From assembly GCA_023435825.1 (NCBI GenBank), contig JAEZMB010000068.1, positions 1 through 13,548 of the forward strand: a stretch of 13,548 nucleotides of DNA, written 5' to 3'. The translations under genes were made by a program, and so were the position numbers. The notes below the pieces were generated by a model. That model ran no database searches. It saw nothing but the letters and a program-made list of their open reading frames with translations, and was not told the DNA's origin. Positions 1-6,928 of this stretch are shown here, one piece after another (position 1 is the stretch's first letter; each line of letters starts with the position of its first letter). This DNA comes from Pseudomonadota bacterium (GTDB lineage Bacteria; Desulfobacterota; Desulfovibrionia; Desulfovibrionales; Desulfovibrionaceae).

Positions 1-10
1 ACGCGGCCGC

Positions 11-23
11 GGGGGGGGGGGGG
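11..23. repeat. G13 homopolymer tract
   Basis: Thirteen consecutive G on the plus strand, directly next to the dispersed repeat at 23-67 and about 80 bases beyond the stop codon of the minus-strand membrane-protein gene. It lies outside any coding region I can support. Such runs are prone to slippage and to sequencing error, so its exact length should be treated with caution. Confidence 0.8.
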
Positions 24-67
24 CCTGAGGCCCCCGGACCCCCCGAATGCAGAAAGGTTTTAAGGGG
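23..67 (-). repeat. Dispersed REP-like repeat, copy A
   Basis: Read on the minus strand, these 45 bases match 42 of 45 bases at 4790-4834 on the plus strand. The repeat runs from CCCCTTAAAAC through a CATTCGGGGGGTC core to GGGGGCCTCAGGC. The end can fold on itself, GGGGGCCT pairing with AGGCCCCC. It begins about 33 bases past the stop of the minus-strand gene at 100-801 and points the same way as that gene, as copy B does relative to its upstream gene. It has no U-tract, so it is not a classical intrinsic terminator. A REP-type intergenic element is the best description. Beyond the shared 45 bases, copy A runs into the G13 tract where copy B has a second hairpin. Confidence 0.8.
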
Positions 68-99
68 ATTTCGGTTGCGGGGTGAGGGTAGAAGCGTGC

Positions 100-801
100 C
101 TACGGGGCCGGCTTGGCGGCCACGGGAGCAGCGGCCGGGTCGCACCAGGCGCTGCTGCGGGCGTCGATGAGGCTCGACAGCGGCAGCATGAGCACGAACA
201 CCAGCGCCAGCACCGACAGCCAGGTTTCCATGGAACGCTTGCCGTGAGGCGCGGCCGAGGCGCAGATGATGCCCACGGCGGCGCAGCCGATGCCGCCGTC
301 GAGACAGGCGTTTAAGGGCGAAAGCTTGGGCACGGCGACAAATGTCACAAAGAGCGCGCCGGCCACGGCCCCGCCGGCCAGGGTCCACAGGAACCGGCCG
401 GACGTTTCGCCGGCTTCCGTTCCGGCGGCCCGGGCCACGGCCAGCCCCGCGCCAACGACCAATCCCGTCAATCCCACGGACAGCCCCAGCCCGGCCAAGC
501 CGCCGGCAAGGGAACTGACCAGACGCTCGCCCAAAAGCGCCACCGGCAGGCACACGGCCATGGCCCCCATGGTCGGGGCGGTCAGGGTGGCCGGACTGTC
601 GCTGGCCAGGCGCGGCCGGATCAGGCGCGCGCCAAGGGCGGCCAACCCCAGCAAGGCGGCGGCGGCAACGGCGATGACGACGGCCAGGGGCGCGACGGCC
701 AGGGCCTCGCGGCCAACAAGCAGGACAAGGGCCGCGCCGGCAAAGGCCAGGGCGGCGGCGGCGGCCCGGGGGCGGCCGTGGACGGGACGGACATCGGTCA
801 T
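100..801 (-). CDS. Multi-pass inner-membrane protein, unknown function
   Basis: A 233-residue, very hydrophobic protein that I do not recognise. About seven membrane segments can be read, near residues 13-30, 35-58, 75-92, 100-124, 138-158, 168-185 and 192-212, with an Ala/Pro-rich tail at 222-233. Cysteines at 84, 166, 173, 180 and 220 show no metal-site pattern. Its ATG overlaps the TGA of the upstream MscS-type gene in an ATGA arrangement (798-801), so the two are almost certainly co-transcribed and translationally coupled. No separate ribosome-binding site is needed. The pairing suggests that it works with, or under the same conditions as, the mechanosensitive channel, for example in envelope or osmotic stress. 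That is inference from context only. The dispersed repeat at 23-67 follows the stop codon. Confidence 0.8.
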   Translation of the reverse strand: MTDVRPVHGRPRAAAAALAFAGAALVLLVGREALAVAPLAVVIAVAAAALLGLAALGARLIRPRLASDSPATLTAPTMGAMAVCLPVALLGERLVSSLAGGLAGLGLSVGLTGLVVGAGLAVARAAGTEAGETSGRFLWTLAGGAVAGALFVTFVAVPKLSPLNACLDGGIGCAAVGIICASAAPHGKRSMETWLSVLALVFVLMLPLSSLIDARSSAWCDPAAAPVAAKPAP

Positions 802-2294
802 GTGAAAAGACTCCTGAACCGGGCGAAGAGGCTAAGAGCCTCGGCCTGGGCATCGGGTTTGGAAGCGGCGTGGTTGGCGGCGGCCCGGGTTTCGAAGATG
901 GCCCGCACCCGCTCGACCACGGCCGGATGGCGCGACAGGACCAGTCGGAAGCCTTCGCGGTCGACTACGAGACACTCGGTGGGTTCCACGGCGCGCACGT
1001 CGGCCTGCCGGGGTTCACCGGTGAGAAGGGCCATCTCGCCGACGATCTGGCCGGCCCCCAGCCGGGCCACCTCCCGGTCGCCAACGGTCACGGCCGTGAG
1101 GCCGGACAGGATGACGTTCATGGTGCTGCCGGTCTCGCCCTTGGCCATGATCACCTGGCCCGGAGCAAAAACACGTCGGGTCGAGGCGCGCACCAACAGA
1201 TCGAGGTCGGCTTCGCCAAGGCCAGCCAGAAGCGCCACCTCGGCCAGGGAGGCGAGCTGCTCGGGCGTGGCCCCGGCCTGGGCCGATTCCTCGGCCATGA
1301 CAATGCGCCGGCCGGGCGGGGGCAGGCTCACGCCCTGCTCCATGAACTGGTACCAGATGGCCGCCAGCACGGCGTCGGCCACGGCCATGCGGTTGTTGAA
1401 GGCGGCGATGTAATAGACGGCGGCGTAGACGATACGGTCGCCCTGGATATCCAGGAGGCGCGCCGCCGGGGCGGGTTCGGCCAGCACGCCCTCGGCCCGG
1501 CGCAGGGCGGCCAGGATGGCCGAGCGCACGGCCACGGGCGGCGCGTGGACCGGAGCCGGCACATTGACGATCTGGCGCAGATGGGAGGCCGGCCGGTCAT
1601 AGTTGACCAGACGCTCCTTGGCCACGAGGTTGTTGGGCAAAAGCACGGCGTTGGCCTCGATGGTCACCACCTTGGTGTAACGCCAGGTGACTTCCGTCAC
1701 CTGCCCCTCCACATCGCCCACCTTGATCCAGTCGCCTTCGCTGAAGGGTTTTTCGATCTGCAGCAGCAGGCCCGAAAACAGGCTGCCGATGGTGTCCTGC
1801 ATGGACAGGCCGATGACGGCGGTGAGGATGGCCGAGGACGTGAGCAGCGGCCCGAGCTGGATGTCGAGAATGTCGCGCAGCCCCCAGCCGGCCAGCACGG
1901 CCAGGATGAGGAACTTGCTCAGGTCCTGGAGGATATGGCGCGTGGGCCGCACGTCGCCCCGGCTCGGGGAGAACTTCTGGAAAAAGAAGTCCACGGCGTA
2001 GCGGGACACCATCCACAGGGCGATCAGGCTGGCCAGGGACACGGCCTTGTCCCCGGCGGCGGCGTCGGCCGGCGGCAGGGTGGCGGCCAGCCCCCAGACG
2101 AGCCCCAGGCCGCACAGCCACTTGACGAGGCCCCCCAGGGGACGGCTAATGGCCCCCCGGCGGGCCAAAAGCGACAAGGCCAGGGAAACGACCGCAAAAA
2201 CCGCCAGCCCAAGGGCAAGGCGCGTCCCCACATCCACGGCGGACGGAGACAAGCCGGTGACGTTGCTGATGAAGGCAAGGGGTCCCTGGATCAA
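798..2294 (-). CDS. MscS-family mechanosensitive channel with C-terminal cyclic-nucleotide-binding domain
   Basis: A 498-residue inner-membrane channel. Hydrophobic segments lie near residues 26-44, 57-72, 84-104 and 126-140. The pore helix and MscS beta domain follow (about 150-235), with the family pattern IGLSMQDTIG, a GLLLQIEKPFSEGDWI stretch and a LLPNN element at 218-222. An alpha/beta domain runs to about 325. Residues 350-465 form a CRP-like cyclic-nucleotide-binding domain. Its phosphate-binding cassette reads VGEMALLTGEPRQADVRA, keeping the Gly-Glu and the Arg-x-Ala that contact the nucleotide, so it may really bind cAMP or cGMP. The start chosen is TTG at 2294: an AGGAG lies 8 bases upstream, and no ATG is available before the frame runs into the divergent TatD gene. 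The fusion implies gating by ligand as well as by tension, as proposed for bCNG-type MscS relatives. The gene is coupled to the membrane protein at 100-801. Confidence 0.9.
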   Translation of the reverse strand: MIQGPLAFISNVTGLSPSAVDVGTRLALGLAVFAVVSLALSLLARRGAISRPLGGLVKWLCGLGLVWGLAATLPPADAAAGDKAVSLASLIALWMVSRYAVDFFFQKFSPSRGDVRPTRHILQDLSKFLILAVLAGWGLRDILDIQLGPLLTSSAILTAVIGLSMQDTIGSLFSGLLLQIEKPFSEGDWIKVGDVEGQVTEVTWRYTKVVTIEANAVLLPNNLVAKERLVNYDRPASHLRQIVNVPAPVHAPPVAVRSAILAALRRAEGVLAEPAPAARLLDIQGDRIVYAAVYYIAAFNNRMAVADAVLAAIWYQFMEQGVSLPPPGRRIVMAEESAQAGATPEQLASLAEVALLAGLGEADLDLLVRASTRRVFAPGQVIMAKGETGSTMNVILSGLTAVTVGDREVARLGAGQIVGEMALLTGEPRQADVRAVEPTECLVVDREGFRLVLSRHPAVVERVRAIFETRAAANHAASKPDAQAEALSLFARFRSLFT

Positions 2295-2397
2295 GGGCGG
2301 GGCTCCTGTGGCGTTTTCGTGACGGCAAGGCGGTACCGTCCTACTTGGCCGGCCGGGCGGCGTCAACGCGCCGACTTTTTTCAAGGAGTATGGAGAG

Positions 2398-3237
2398 ATG
2401 GCAAAAAGAAAAACCGAGCGGCCGGACCCGTCGAGCCTGGGGCTGCCGCGCGTCGGGGTGGACAGCCACGCCCATCTCGACGGCGCGGGCGAGGATCGGG
2501 CCATGGCCACGGCCGAGGCCGTCGGGGCAGTGCTCGACCGGGCGGCGGCGGCCGGGGTGGCGCAGGTCGGCCACGTGTTCCTGGGGCCGGCCGCCCACGC
2601 CGCCGGCCGGGAGCTTTTCGCCGGCCGCGACGAGGTCTTTTTCCTGCTCGGCATCCATCCCTGCGACGCGGCCAAGGCCGCGCCCGGGGACGTGGCCGCC
2701 ATGGAGGCGGCCTTCCGGGCCGACGCAGGCCTTCGGGCCGTGGGCGAGATCGGCCTGGACTACTACTGGGACGCCGGCACGGCCGAAGTCCAAAAGGCGC
2801 TTTTTCGCGACCAGCTGGCCCTGGCCCGGCAGCTCGACCTGCCCGTGGCCGTCCACAGCCGCGACGCCGCCGCCGACACCCTGGCCATCCTCGATGACCT
2901 GGGCTTTGCCGGCCGGCCGCTGGTGTGGCACTGCTTCGGCGGCGACGCCGCCCTGGCCGCCGAGATCGCCCGGCGCGGCTTTCATCTTTCCGTGCCCGGA
3001 CCGGTGACCTACGCCAAGAACACAGCCCTGGCCGAGGCCGTGGCCGGCTGCGACCGATCGCGGCTGCTGCTGGAAACCGACGCGCCCTACCTTACCCCCG
3101 AGCCCTGGCGCGGCAAGCGCAACGAACCGGCCCTGCTCGCCTTCACGGCCGTGCGTGTGGCCGGGCTGCTCGGCCTGGAGCCGGCCGAGCTGTGGCGGCT
3201 GACCGGCGACAACGCCCGGGCGTTTTTCCGGCTCTAG
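2398..3237 (+). CDS. TatD-family metal-dependent hydrolase
   Basis: A 279-residue cytoplasmic protein of the TatD amidohydrolase-like TIM-barrel family, whose studied members are metal-dependent DNases. The metal ligands are all present: His24 and His26 (VDSHAHLD), Glu117 in VGEIGLDYY, His153 in VAVHSRDA, His178 in WHCFGG and Asp228 in LLLETDAPYL. LGIHP at 85-88 and the TPEPWRGKRNEP segment are also typical. The length fits the family. Compared with usual TatD proteins it carries about 18 extra polar N-terminal residues before the first beta strand. The ATG at 2398 has AAGGAG at 2383-2388 with a second weak GGAG nearer. It is divergent from the MscS-type gene, with 103 bases between. Whether it acts on DNA, D-aminoacyl-tRNA or another phosphodiester cannot be told from sequence, and the genome probably has other TatD paralogues. 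Confidence 0.93.
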   Translation: MAKRKTERPDPSSLGLPRVGVDSHAHLDGAGEDRAMATAEAVGAVLDRAAAAGVAQVGHVFLGPAAHAAGRELFAGRDEVFFLLGIHPCDAAKAAPGDVAAMEAAFRADAGLRAVGEIGLDYYWDAGTAEVQKALFRDQLALARQLDLPVAVHSRDAAADTLAILDDLGFAGRPLVWHCFGGDAALAAEIARRGFHLSVPGPVTYAKNTALAEAVAGCDRSRLLLETDAPYLTPEPWRGKRNEPALLAFTAVRVAGLLGLEPAELWRLTGDNARAFFRL

Positions 3238-3360
3238 CCGCGCCCCCATGGCGCGTTCGCCGGCAGACCTCGACAGGAAGCATGGTTCCGGGCGGTTCCG
3301 TCCAACCTCATAAAGCGCCTGTCGCGGACACGCCGGCACGGCCTTTCGACCCCGTCGACC

Positions 3361-3391
3361 CGCCGGCCGTCTTGCCCAAAGCCGGCCGGCG
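3361..3391. other. GC-rich inverted repeat in the TatD-3441 intergenic gap
   Basis: CGCCGGCCG (3361-3369) is perfectly complementary to CGGCCGGCG (3383-3391) around a 13-base loop. No T-run follows on either strand, so I do not call it an intrinsic terminator. It could be an RNA structure in the leader of the gene starting at 3441, or simply a by-product of high GC content. The rest of the 203-base gap (3238-3440) shows no convincing promoter. Confidence 0.4.
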
Positions 3392-3440
3392 CGGTAAGGT
3401 CGGCCGTGAAGTCTGACGCACAACCGGGAGACCTGCCGCC

Positions 3441-4079
3441 ATGACCCTTGAAATCGCGACCCAGGGCGACATCGATCAGATCGTCGTGTCCTCGATGTCC
3501 CGCGCCTTTGTCCAGAAAATCTACCGCCACTGCTGGGGCAAGAACAACACCCCCTATTTCGCCGGCAACTGCTTCAAGGGCGTGCTCTATTTCGATGAGC
3601 GCCTGGCCATCAAGTACGCCGAGGACGTGGGCTTCCCCTGGCGCGGCTGGCTGTCGGCCCCCAAGTTTCACCACCGCACCGGGGCGAGCCAGCACGGCCT
3701 TTCCCTCACCGTGCGCGACGCCTCGGGCCAACGGGAAATCTCGGCCCTGGGCCTGGCCGTGGCCGAGGAGCGGCCCCGGCTCGACGGCTTCCTGGAAGGC
3801 CTGGGCGACGACGAGGTGCTGGCCGTGCTCGGGGCCGTGGACAAGGGCGAGATGCTGTTCACCCTGGCCGATTTCGACGGCGCCTTCGACGCCGACAAGC
3901 TGGTCATCGAGGTGGAGCGGTTCTCCGATCTCTACTGCGAGGAAGCCGTGGTCACCGGGATGCGCTACGACGGCCGGGTCATGAGCATGGAGACCGGCGA
4001 ATCCCGGGGCAAGAGCATGGTCGATCCGCTGCTGATTGGCCGCGACGGCAAGCTTTTGGACATGTACGACTTCGCCTGA
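3441..4079 (+). CDS. Hypothetical soluble protein, unrecognised family
   Basis: A 212-residue protein with no membrane segment or signal peptide, probably cytoplasmic. I do not recognise the family. The first 75 residues are rich in aromatic residues and Cys/His (YRHCWGKNNTPYFAGNCF, then WRGWLSAPKFHH). The remainder is acidic and alternates short beta-like stretches with Asp/Glu turns, ending GRDGKLLDMYDFA. Cys31, Cys43 and the His65-His66 pair could bind a metal, but the spacing matches no motif I know. The ATG at 3441 has a modest GGGAG about 10 bases upstream. Codon use is typical GC-rich, unlike a recent import. It stands alone between TatD and the response regulator, both of which are separated from it by more than 160 bases, so it may be its own transcription unit. 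Confidence 0.8.
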   Translation: MTLEIATQGDIDQIVVSSMSRAFVQKIYRHCWGKNNTPYFAGNCFKGVLYFDERLAIKYAEDVGFPWRGWLSAPKFHHRTGASQHGLSLTVRDASGQREISALGLAVAEERPRLDGFLEGLGDDEVLAVLGAVDKGEMLFTLADFDGAFDADKLVIEVERFSDLYCEEAVVTGMRYDGRVMSMETGESRGKSMVDPLLIGRDGKLLDMYDFA

Positions 4080-4159
4080 TCGGCGGTTCGTCCTACGGCC
4101 GGCCCGCCGGCGGCTCGGGCCACTGTCCGAGTCCGGTCCATGGGCTGGGGCGTCTTTTC

Positions 4160-4188
4160 TTGACGCCCCGGCCCAACCCTCCTATAAC
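4160..4188 (+). promoter_or_regulatory. Sigma70-type promoter of the response-regulator gene
   Basis: TTGACG (4160-4165) and TATAAC (4183-4188) are separated by exactly 17 bases, which is five of six matches to each consensus hexamer at ideal spacing in otherwise GC-rich DNA. Transcription would begin near 4195, about 50 bases before the GTG start. Since the -35 box occupies the first codons of the longest open frame, this promoter rules out the upstream TTG as the start. Confidence 0.8.
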
Positions 4189-4243
4189 CGTACACTGTGA
4201 TGATTCCCGTGATAACGCCGCGTCAAAGGCTGCGGAGGCAGAC

Positions 4244-4621
4244 GTGAAATCCGTATTGGTTGTGGACGACGATCCCAGCATTCGCGCCCTGATCCGGCTC
4301 TATCTGGAGAGCGCCGGCTATGCCGTCATCGAGGCCGGCGACGGCAAGCGGGCCATGGCCGCCCTGGACGGCCAGCCGGTGGACCTGGTGATTCTCGATA
4401 TCTTCATGCCGGAGATGGACGGGCTGGAGGTGTTGCAGGTGCTGCGCGGCCATTGCCAGACCTGCCGGGTGATGGCCATTTCCGGCGGTTCGGCCAAGAT
4501 CGGCATGGATCTGCTGGGCCACGCCACCATTTTCGGGGCCGACGCGGTGCTCGAAAAACCCTTTGGCGAAGCCACGCTGCTGGACAAGGTGACCGCCCTT
4601 ATCGGCCCCGCCGCCGACTGA
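4244..4621 (+). CDS. Single-domain (CheY-like) response regulator
   Basis: A 125-residue stand-alone receiver domain with no output domain. The acidic cluster Asp8-Asp9-Asp10, the phosphoacceptor Asp52 (VILDIFMPEMDG), the switch Ser80 (AISGGS) and the invariant Lys105 (LEKPFG) are all in place, so it should accept a phosphoryl group from a histidine kinase. The chosen start is GTG at 4244, with GGAGG 5 bases upstream. The open frame continues to a TTG at 4160, but that codon is part of the -35 box of the promoter. No kinase gene is adjacent, so its partner is encoded elsewhere. It may act as a phosphorelay intermediate or bind a target protein. The three-residue SGG in the switch loop is common in phosphorelay-type receivers of this group. 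Confidence 0.93.
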   Translation: MKSVLVVDDDPSIRALIRLYLESAGYAVIEAGDGKRAMAALDGQPVDLVILDIFMPEMDGLEVLQVLRGHCQTCRVMAISGGSAKIGMDLLGHATIFGADAVLEKPFGEATLLDKVTALIGPAAD

Positions 4622-4789
4622 CCGATTTTCCTTTTCCCTTGCCCCGCCCGACGCTGGCCGCCGGTCGCGGTTCGCCGCCAAGGGGCATCGTCAGCGCCTT
4701 CTGAAACCGGCGCAAGGCCGCTTCTCCGAGCGCCAACCCATCCCCTCCCGCGCCGCTCCTCGACCGCCCCCTTGCCGCTCAACGCCGCC

Positions 4790-4853
4790 CCCCTTAAAAC
4801 GTTTCTCCATTCGGGGGGTCTGGGGGCCTCAGGCCTCCAGCCGCCGGAGGCCT
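4790..4853 (+). repeat. Dispersed REP-like repeat, copy B, with second hairpin
   Basis: Bases 4790-4834 match copy A (23-67, minus strand) at 42 of 45 positions. In this copy the repeat continues into a second perfect hairpin, AGGCCTCC (4831-4838) with GGAGGCCT (4846-4853) around a 7-base loop. It lies 169 bases past the stop of the response-regulator gene and reads in that gene's direction. It also lies just before the 3' end of the convergent AraC-type gene, so it may separate the two transcription units. Bases 4622-4789 hold nothing else that I can identify. Confidence 0.8.
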
Positions 4854-4882
4854 CTTCCCGCTTTCCCTCACCATCTCGCATC

Positions 4883-5668
4883 TCATCCCCCGTTCCATTC
4901 CCAATAGGCCCCGGGCGGCACGCCCAGGCGGCGTTTGCACTGGCGGGTGAAGTGGCTTTGGTCGCAAAAGCCGGCCTCCAGGGCGGCCTGGGCCAGCCCT
5001 TGGCCGGCGGCGGCCTGCCCGGCTCCGTGGGCCACCCGGCGGGCGAGCAGGTATTGGCCCACGGCCATGCCGGTTTCGCGCACGAAAAGGCGTTCCAGGT
5101 AAGTCGGCCCGACCCCGGCCAGGGCGGCCAGGGAGGCTACGTCGTGGGGTACTGCGGGATCGGCCTCGATGGCGGTGCGGGCCAGAGCCACGGCCGGATG
5201 GCGCGGCCGGCCCGGCCCGGGACGCAGGCGCAGGACATGGGCCAGGGAGCAAAGGGCCTCCATGGCCGCGTCGGCGTTTTCCGCCAAGGCTTCGGCCAGG
5301 GCCAGGAGCCGGGTTGCGGCCTCGGCGTCGCGCCAGGGCCGCACCCAGTCCTCGGGCGCGGCGTCGGCCCGGCCGACCTCGGCCAAGAGTTTCGGGGCCA
5401 CGGCCACGACCACATAGCTTTGGGCGCGCCGGGCCAGGGGCGCGCAGCCGTGGCGCACGCCGTCCGGCATGACAAAGCCTTCGCCGGCCGCGATGCGCAG
5501 GCGTCCGCCACCACAAGCCAGTTCCCGGCCGCCCTCAAGGATGAGCCCGGTCACCACCGCGCCGTGGGCATGGGGCGCGATGTCGGCGGCCACGTCCCAG
5601 CCCCGCACGACGCTCAGGCCCGGCAAGTCGGGGCGGCGCAGCACGTCGAGTCGGGGCGCTTGGGACAT
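4883..5668 (-). CDS. AraC-family transcriptional regulator
   Basis: A 261-residue regulator with an N-terminal cupin-like ligand-binding half (about 10-95, including APHAHG and GEGFVMPDGVRHGC) and a C-terminal AraC/XylS DNA-binding domain. The two helix-turn-helix units fall near residues 177-197 (DVASLAALAGVGPTYLERLF) and 226-246, followed by the family signature around SHFTRQCKRRLGVPPGAY at 238-255. The first His/His/His pattern suggests a small-molecule or metal-binding pocket in the sensor half. The ATG at 5668 has AGGAG about 6 bases upstream. The open frame continues much further upstream only as a shadow of the cupin gene. Only 23 bases separate it from the cupin gene, so the two form an operon. 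The AraC protein may control the cupin gene and itself. Confidence 0.93.
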   Translation of the reverse strand: MSQAPRLDVLRRPDLPGLSVVRGWDVAADIAPHAHGAVVTGLILEGGRELACGGGRLRIAAGEGFVMPDGVRHGCAPLARRAQSYVVVAVAPKLLAEVGRADAAPEDWVRPWRDAEAATRLLALAEALAENADAAMEALCSLAHVLRLRPGPGRPRHPAVALARTAIEADPAVPHDVASLAALAGVGPTYLERLFVRETGMAVGQYLLARRVAHGAGQAAAGQGLAQAALEAGFCDQSHFTRQCKRRLGVPPGAYWEWNGG

Positions 5669-5691
5669 GGCTGGCTCCTGGGAACCCGGCG

Positions 5692-6084
5692 TTACAAGAG
5701 GGCCGGAAAGAACTTGGCGAGCAAGCACAGGCCTTGCTCCCCGGCCGTGACGGCGTGGGGCGTGCCCCGGGGGATGACGGCCGTGACGCCCGGCGCGTAG
5801 TCGGCCTTGCGGCCGGCCAGTTCGGCCGTGCCCGCCCCGGAGACGACCTCGTGGAGCTCCCATTGCCCGTCGTGGACGTGGCCGGCCAGGCTGGCTCCGG
5901 GGTCCAGGCGCACGATGTGGCAACTCAGCTGTCCCTGGGTGTCGGCGGCGGTGATCAGATGGCGCAGGCGCACCCCGGCGAAGGCCGGATGGTCCTGCCA
6001 GGGCAGCGCCCCGGCCTCGCGGACATCGGTTGGGGTGTGGACGGCGCGGCCGGCGGCCAGGGTGGAATCGATGGTGTCTTGCAT
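5692..6084 (-). CDS. Single-domain cupin protein
   Basis: A 130-residue small beta-barrel protein. Both cupin motifs are complete. Motif 1 is G63-x5-H69-x-H71-x4-E76-x6-G83 (within GASLAGHVHDGQWELHEVVSG), and motif 2 is G99-x5-P105-x-G107-x2-H110 (IPRGTPH). His69, His71, Glu76 and His110 should therefore bind a divalent metal. The ATG at 6084 is preceded by AAGGAG 9 bases upstream. The gene is the first of a two-gene operon with the AraC-type regulator. Single-domain cupins next to AraC regulators are often enzymes or sensors for small ligands, such as quercetinase-like or polyketide-modifying proteins, but the substrate cannot be inferred here. Confidence 0.9.
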   Translation of the reverse strand: MQDTIDSTLAAGRAVHTPTDVREAGALPWQDHPAFAGVRLRHLITAADTQGQLSCHIVRLDPGASLAGHVHDGQWELHEVVSGAGTAELAGRKADYAPGVTAVIPRGTPHAVTAGEQGLCLLAKFFPALL

Positions 6085-6235
6085 GGCGGTTCACTCCTTT
6101 TTTCGGGTGATGCCGCAATAACGCCGCAGCCATCTTGGACGATCCTGCCCTGAAGCGCGGGTCATCCCTTTACGGGCCGGAAACGGGCTGGTAAGGGTTA
6201 AGTACTTTTTTTCACAATCCACGCCCGAGGCTCCC

Positions 6236-6697
6236 ATGCAGATCGCCGACATCATGCGCACCACGGTCATCAAGGTGCGGCCCGAAGCGCCGATCGGGCA
6301 CGTGCTCATCTGGTACGGCGGCATGAACAACACCTTCCGCAACACGTATGTGGTGGACCACTGCGACCGGTTGCTCGGGGTGGTGACCATCCACACGTTT
6401 CTCTCCATCATCGTCACGCCCGAGGTGGCGGCCCAGGCCAGGGCCGGGCATCTCGACGGCCGGGAGGCGCTCCTGGACGCGTTGCGCCACAACATGGCCG
6501 CCAGTTCGGACACGCCGGTGGGCGAACTCATGGACGCGGACTATCCTTTTGCCCATCCCGAGGATCTCTTCGTCATGGCCGGGGAGCTCATCGTCGAACG
6601 CGGCATTCCGGCCGTGCCGGTCATTGATCCCAACGGCGTGCTGGTTGGCGAAATCAGCCGGCGCATGATTCTGCAATTCCTGGTGAAAAATCTCTAA
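6236..6697 (+). CDS. Two-CBS-domain protein
   Basis: A 153-residue soluble protein made almost wholly of a tandem CBS (Bateman) module. CBS1 is about residues 5-60 (IADIMRTTVIKVRPEAPI then VVDHCDRLLGVVTIHTFLS). CBS2 is about 94-150 (PVGELMDADYPFAHPED then IPAVPVIDPNGVLVGEISRRMI). Such modules bind adenine nucleotides and regulate a partner protein. Between the two domains is a His/Asn/Ala-rich linker at 62-93. The first domain has an unusual insertion, WYGGMNNTFRNTY, where most CBS domains have a shorter helix-strand connection. The ATG at 6236 has GAGG 5 bases upstream. It is divergent from the cupin gene (151-base gap), so it is not part of that operon. No recognised enzyme or transporter partner is adjacent. 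Confidence 0.9.
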   Translation: MQIADIMRTTVIKVRPEAPIGHVLIWYGGMNNTFRNTYVVDHCDRLLGVVTIHTFLSIIVTPEVAAQARAGHLDGREALLDALRHNMAASSDTPVGELMDADYPFAHPEDLFVMAGELIVERGIPAVPVIDPNGVLVGEISRRMILQFLVKNL

Positions 6698-6707
6698 CGT
6701 CGCATCT

Positions 6708-6745
6708 CCCTGAAGCGTACGGACGTCGTGTGCAACAATTCAGGG
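6708..6745 (+). other. Inverted repeat after the CBS gene
   Basis: CCCTGAA (6708-6714) is perfectly complementary to TTCAGGG (6739-6745) around a 24-base loop. It starts ten bases past the CBS stop codon. No T-run follows, so it is at best a weak or factor-dependent 3' structure for that gene. Confidence 0.35.
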
Positions 6746-6808
6746 CGTTCGTGCGCTGCCGGGGAAGCGCCCTGGGCGCTGTGCCTGGACGCGACACGAG
6801 ACCCGGCC

Positions 6809-6847
6809 AAAAAACAGGCCCCCGCCCGGAAACCGGGAAGGGGCCTG
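6809..6847 (-). terminator. Intrinsic terminator of the HU gene
   Basis: On the minus strand CAGGCCCC (6847-6840) pairs perfectly with GGGGCCTG (6822-6815), with an inner CCCGG/CCGGG pair, and a run of six T (6814-6809) follows. It lies about 82 bases past the HU stop codon and points the same way. Confidence 0.85.
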
Positions 6848-6928
6848 ACGGACTCGTCTGGGCCAAATCCGCGCCGGCAGGCGCGAATCGGCAGGAACGC
6901 CGGCGTGTCGTGACGCCGGTTCGCCAAA

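Noticed and set aside
2295..2702. N-terminal extension of the MscS-type protein up to an ATG at 2702
   Set aside because: It would overlap the divergent TatD gene by about 300 bases and reads as Ser/Pro/Ala-rich nonsense. The TTG at 2294 has a good ribosome-binding site.
870..2897. 675-codon open frame on the plus strand opposite the MscS-type gene
   Set aside because: Gly/His/Arg-rich low-complexity translation, and it runs from opposite the channel gene straight into the TatD gene in another frame.
4790..4834. Reading the G-rich repeat core as a G-quadruplex
   Set aside because: Only two long G runs are present on one strand; four closely spaced runs are needed.
4772..5800. 342-codon plus-strand open frame opposite the AraC-type gene
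   Set aside because: Gly/His-rich shadow of the AraC codons. It starts within the dispersed-repeat region and has no ribosome-binding site.
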